Shown here piece after piece: positions 13,728-14,099 of a DNA stretch of 14,099 nucleotides. Positions within the stretch are counted from its first letter, which is position 1. The number at the start of each line of letters is the position of its first letter. Made by a program: the position numbers and the translations under genes. The stretch is from NCBI GenBank assembly GCA_964577835.1, contig CAZOBN010000082.1, positions 1 through 14,099 on the forward strand. The letters run 5' to 3'. The notes beneath the pieces are model-generated. The model worked only from the letters and a program-made list of their open reading frames with translations. It made no database searches and was not told the origin of the DNA. Source of the DNA: CAVVYA01 sp964577835. Its GTDB lineage: Bacteria > Pseudomonadota > Alphaproteobacteria > SMXQ01.

Positions 13728-13898
13728 TCAGGCGTCGTCCGCGAGCGGGAAAAAATCGTCTTTCATAGCGTTGCAGTCCGGGCATTCCCAATCGTCGGGC
13801 AGATCTTCGAACGCGGTGCCGGGCGGGATGCCGTGGGCGGGATCGCCCACCGCCGGGTCGTAGACATAGTCGCAATCGCCGCACATATACTTCTTCAC
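13728..13898 (-). CDS. Rubredoxin
   Basis: Rubredoxin is a small one-iron electron carrier of the cytoplasm, often serving peroxide or superoxide reductases, flavodiiron proteins or alkane hydroxylases. The 56-residue product has both iron-binding knuckles, CGDC (6-9) and CPDC (39-42), and the typical YVYDPAVGDPAHGIPPGTAFEDLPDDW between them. The start is a GTG (read as Met) because AAAGGAG lies six bases upstream and this gives the normal rubredoxin length; an upstream frame to 14015 is unsupported. It is transcribed towards EncFtn with about 210 bases between. Electron transfer to or from the neighbouring iron proteins is an attractive but unproven idea. Confidence 0.95.
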   Translation of the reverse strand: MKKYMCGDCDYVYDPAVGDPAHGIPPGTAFEDLPDDWECPDCNAMKDDFFPLADDA

Positions 13899-14011
13899 AA
13901 TGGGCTCCTTTGTCCTTCTGGGCGGGCCATGGTTCGCGTGGAGGCCCATAGCGAGGCGTCTTACACGAGGCATCCCACGTTGCCTAGTACTCGGAATCAC
14001 CGATGCCTGCA

Positions 14012-14059
14012 TCACCCCCCCACCCTAACCCCCCCCCCCCCCCCCCAAGGGAGGGGGGG
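14012..14059. repeat. Poly-C tract with flanking C- and G-rich runs
   Basis: A run of 18 C residues (14029-14046) is preceded by a CCCCCCCACCCTAA segment and followed by AAGGGAGGGGGGG. The arrangement resembles C-rich/G-rich stem repeats found between genes in some alphaproteobacteria, with an expanded centre. The exact run length may be a sequencing or assembly error. Confidence 0.55.
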
Positions 14060-14099
14060 ATTCGCAATGTTTCTCAATACCTTCCCCACCCCCGCGCTG

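Noticed and set aside
12976..13863. 295-residue plus-strand frame across EncFtn and rubredoxin
   Set aside because: It is antisense to two well-recognised proteins and has no recognisable domain.
1..14099. CRISPR array, rRNA or insertion sequence
   Set aside because: No regularly spaced repeats, no rRNA-like sequence and no transposase or terminal inverted repeats were seen.

Overview
The window reads as high-GC alphaproteobacterial DNA. The best clues are an EncFtn ferritin close to the Rhodospirillum rubrum type, a gluconate dehydrogenase-like pair, a Tat-dependent MsrP and GGAGG-type ribosome binding sites. The genus cannot be fixed from the sequence; Hyphomicrobiales or Rhodospirillales are reasonable guesses.

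The left half (about 1-7558) is the right-hand part of an integrative or mobilisable island whose left end lies outside the window. Its visible genes are a replication-relaxation family protein (368-1393, -), a cytosolic VirD4/TraG-like ATPase (1505-3601, -), a 127-residue protein of unknown function overlapping it (3591-3974, -), an AlpA-type regulator with its own terminator (4326-4526, -), a divergent DUF4062 protein (4923-5993, +) and a tyrosine integrase at the border (6215-7387, -). No relaxase and no type IV secretion channel genes are visible. A plus-strand terminator with no gene of its own (7559-7586) sits just outside the integrase and probably marks the chromosome side of the junction.

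The right half (about 7590-14099) looks like resident chromosome, with all genes on the minus strand. A gluconate 2-dehydrogenase-like pair (subunit 3, 9453-9962, then the GMC flavoprotein, 7761-9449) is read towards the island. A small lipoprotein (10221-10826) lies upstream of it, separated by a bidirectional terminator. MsrP (11031-12014), which repairs oxidised methionine in the periplasm, comes next.

The last block is an iron and oxidative-stress group: Dps (12236-12700), an unrecognised 101-residue protein (12795-13100), an encapsulated-ferritin-like protein EncFtn (13114-13515) and rubredoxin (13728-13898). EncFtn and Dps both have intact ferroxidase residues, and rubredoxin could pass electrons for peroxide detoxification or iron mobilisation. 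No encapsulin shell gene lies beside EncFtn, its C-terminus lacks an obvious cargo-loading peptide, and a near-perfect FNR/FixK box lies in front of dps. These points, with the DUF4062 protein and the relaxase-free ATPase module of the island, are the parts most worth a second look.
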